NCBI GenBank assembly: GCA_905235415.1
Contig: CAJOKX010000014.1
Coordinates: 1 to 42,443 of the forward strand
Direction: 5' to 3'
From: an uncultured Lachnospiraceae bacterium
Lineage (GTDB): Bacteria; Bacillota; Clostridia; Lachnospirales; Lachnospiraceae
DNA: 42,443 nt
A program made the position numbers and the translations under genes. A model generated the notes under the pieces. That model worked only from the letters and a program-made list of their open reading frames with translations, ran no database searches and was not told where the DNA came from. Numbering within the stretch: the stretch's first letter is position 1; each line of letters starts with the position of its first letter. This document shows, in pieces, positions 40,830-42,443 of this stretch.

Positions 40830-42236
40830 ATGAAGATAACAGGAAGCAAGTATATAGGGGATAAGGCGTTCTACAAGATGCTGGTCACCGTCGCCGTCCC
40901 GGTGATGATCCAGAACGGCATCACCAACTTTGTCAGCCTGCTCGACAATATCATGATCGGCCAGGTCGGGACGGAGCAGATGTCCGGCGTTGCCATTGTG
41001 AACCAGATCATGTTCATATTTTTCCTGTGCATGTTCGGAGGGCTGTCCGGCGCGGGGATCTTTACAGCGCAGTATTTCGGATATGAGGATGACGAGGGCG
41101 TCCGCAATACCTTCCGCTATAAGCTGTGGCTGGGACTGGTGGTGACAGTGACAGCCGTTTTAATCATGGCTGTTTTCGGGCCGGATCTGATCGGCCTGTT
41201 CCTGAATGAGAGCGAAGGCGGAGGAGACCTTGCGGCAACCCTGCGCTATGGACTTGGTTACATGCACATCATCTTTCTGGGGATGCCGTTCATTTTTATC
41301 AGCTTTACCTACTCCAGCACGATGCGTGAGTGCGGCGAGACTTTCTTCCCGATGATCGCCGGCATGGTGGCCGTGGGCGTCAACCTGGTATTCAATTATC
41401 TGCTGATCTTCGGGAAATTCGGCTTCCCGAAGCTGGGTGTCAACGGCGCAGCGATTGCGACGGACCTGTCCAGAGTGGCAGAATGCGCGCTGATCGTCAT
41501 CTGGCTGCACCGGCACTCAGACACGCATACCTATGTGAAGGGGCTCTACAGGACCCTGAAGGTGCCGATTGCCAGCGTGCGGAAGTTCTTTGTGACCGGG
41601 GCGCCCCTCCTGGTCAACGAGACGCTCTGGGCGCTCGGAATCTTCCTGCAGAGCCAGGCGTATTCCCTGCGCGGGCTCAACGCCGTTGCTGGACAGAATA
41701 TTGCCAATACCATTTATAATGTATTCAACATTGCGTTTATCGCGCTGGGAGACGCGGTTGCCATCATCGTCGGCCAGCTGCTCGGCGCCGGGAAGATGAA
41801 AGAGGCCAAGCAGACGGATACCTGGATCATCTCGTCCTCCGTGATGATCGGAAGCATGATCATGATCCTGATGCTGATCGCCGCGCCGGTGTTTCCGCAG
41901 CTGTACAATACGAACGATGAGGCGCGCCATCTGGCCACACTGTTCCTGATGGTGCAGGCGGTTGCGACGCCGAAGGAAGCGTTTCTGCATACGACCTACT
42001 TTACGATACGCTCCGGAGGAAAGACGATCATCACCTTTTTCTTTGACAGCTTTTTCATGTGCGTGGTCAGCGTTCCGACTGCTTTTCTCCTCAGCCGGTT
42101 CACAGACATGCACGTTGTGATGATCTTTGCCGTTGTTCATGCGATGGATCTGATCAAGTGCGTGATCGGATATATCCTGGTTAGGAAAAATGTGTGGATG
42201 ATCAATATTGTCCGGGAGGAGACGGATCCGCAGTGA
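40830..42236 (+). CDS. MATE family efflux transporter 2
   Basis: 468 residues with about twelve membrane segments. The N-half motif is SLLDNIMIGQVGTEQMSGVAIVNQ and the C-half motif is ALGDAVAIIVGQLLGAG. The protein is clearly related to its upstream neighbour but diverged (for example GLSGAGIFTAQYFGYED against FISAGAILGAQYYGKGD), so the pair is an old duplication rather than a recent copy. Substrate is unknown. It is followed after 40 bp by a partial copy of the interspersed repeat. Confidence 0.94.
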   Translation: MKITGSKYIGDKAFYKMLVTVAVPVMIQNGITNFVSLLDNIMIGQVGTEQMSGVAIVNQIMFIFFLCMFGGLSGAGIFTAQYFGYEDDEGVRNTFRYKLWLGLVVTVTAVLIMAVFGPDLIGLFLNESEGGGDLAATLRYGLGYMHIIFLGMPFIFISFTYSSTMRECGETFFPMIAGMVAVGVNLVFNYLLIFGKFGFPKLGVNGAAIATDLSRVAECALIVIWLHRHSDTHTYVKGLYRTLKVPIASVRKFFVTGAPLLVNETLWALGIFLQSQAYSLRGLNAVAGQNIANTIYNVFNIAFIALGDAVAIIVGQLLGAGKMKEAKQTDTWIISSSVMIGSMIMILMLIAAPVFPQLYNTNDEARHLATLFLMVQAVATPKEAFLHTTYFTIRSGGKTIITFFFDSFFMCVVSVPTAFLLSRFTDMHVVMIFAVVHAMDLIKCVIGYILVRKNVWMINIVREETDPQ

Positions 42237-42276
42237 CGGAGAATCGCACAGTTCCGCCGATGGCGTACTTGAATTC

Positions 42277-42443
42277 ACAGGCCAGCCTCCGACCTTCTGC
42301 ATGGAGTTCTGTGGGCACAACTGAAAACCATAGGCAGCCGACTAAGCTTTGCGAGTTGCTGCAGCCGCGGTGCTGAACGTCCAGTGGACGTTCGTCCAGC
42401 ACCGACCGGAACGGAGTGGAGAAGCGACCACGCTTCTATAGGA
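42277..42443. repeat. Interspersed repeat (MITE-like family), left part, with an extra apical hairpin; cut by window end
   Basis: Positions 42277-42364 are identical to 11149-11236 of the complete element. Then, where the complete copy has ACTCG, this copy has a 56-bp segment (42365-42420). It folds as CGGTGCTG / CAGCACCG around AACGTCC / GGACGTT. The shared GAAGCGACCACGCTTC core then resumes until the window ends. The outermost bases (GTTACAGTT) are not conserved here. Confidence 0.9.

Overview
The window looks like one complete assembly contig from a GC-rich member of the Firmicutes, most likely class Clostridia and probably Lachnospiraceae. This rests on the gene content (single-chain glycyl-tRNA synthetase, PPi-dependent pyruvate phosphate dikinase, HemZ-type radical SAM enzyme, RelA/SpoT, M16C peptidase, TIGR01906 membrane protein), on strong AGGAGG ribosome binding sites and on TTGACA/TATAAT-type promoters. 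I cannot name the species. Both ends stop inside copies of the same interspersed repeat, at nearly the same internal point, which suggests assembly breaks in a multicopy element.

Layout. 1-8 kb: a partial repeat, a TIGR01906/DUF1461 membrane protein, an M16C peptidase, era, recO, a lipoprotein and glyQS. 8-11 kb: ppdK followed by an HPr-like protein that has lost the phosphorylatable histidine. 11-11.7 kb: a complete 220-bp MITE-like element with 20-bp terminal inverted repeats and an 8-bp target duplication, then tRNA-Arg(ACG). 11.7-13 kb: a voltage-gated K+ channel fused to a degenerate cyclase (PF04199-like) domain, the most unusual protein here. 13-20 kb: apt, relA/spoT, an MBL-fold hydrolase, hemZ and aspS. 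20-21.2 kb: a membrane-anchored protein of unknown function on the minus strand. 21.3-27.1 kb: a four-gene MacB/FtsX-type ABC exporter operon with two membrane-fusion proteins, both carrying extreme Asp/Glu-rich segments. 27.1-29.4 kb: tandem repeats, then rpsB and tsf. 29.4-35.7 kb: a small membrane protein behind a strongly structured leader, a nitroreductase, a small membrane protein, a histidine phosphatase, a secreted Ig-like protein, glgA and a PHP phosphatase. 35.8-39.2 kb: the glycolytic cluster gap-pgk-tpiA, with hairpins between the genes. 39.3-42.2 kb: a tandem pair of MATE transporters.

Functional themes are central information processing (era, recO, glyQS, aspS, tRNA-Arg, rpsB, tsf), the stringent response and purine salvage (relA, apt), and glycolysis and glycogen (ppdK, HPr-like protein, gap, pgk, tpiA, glgA). 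Transport and envelope functions make up most of the rest. There is no CRISPR array, no phage module and no transposase gene. The best candidates for something undescribed are the channel-cyclase fusion, the acidic-segment ABC exporter, the His-less HPr beside ppdK, and two interspersed repeat families. All calls come from reading the sequence; no database search was run.
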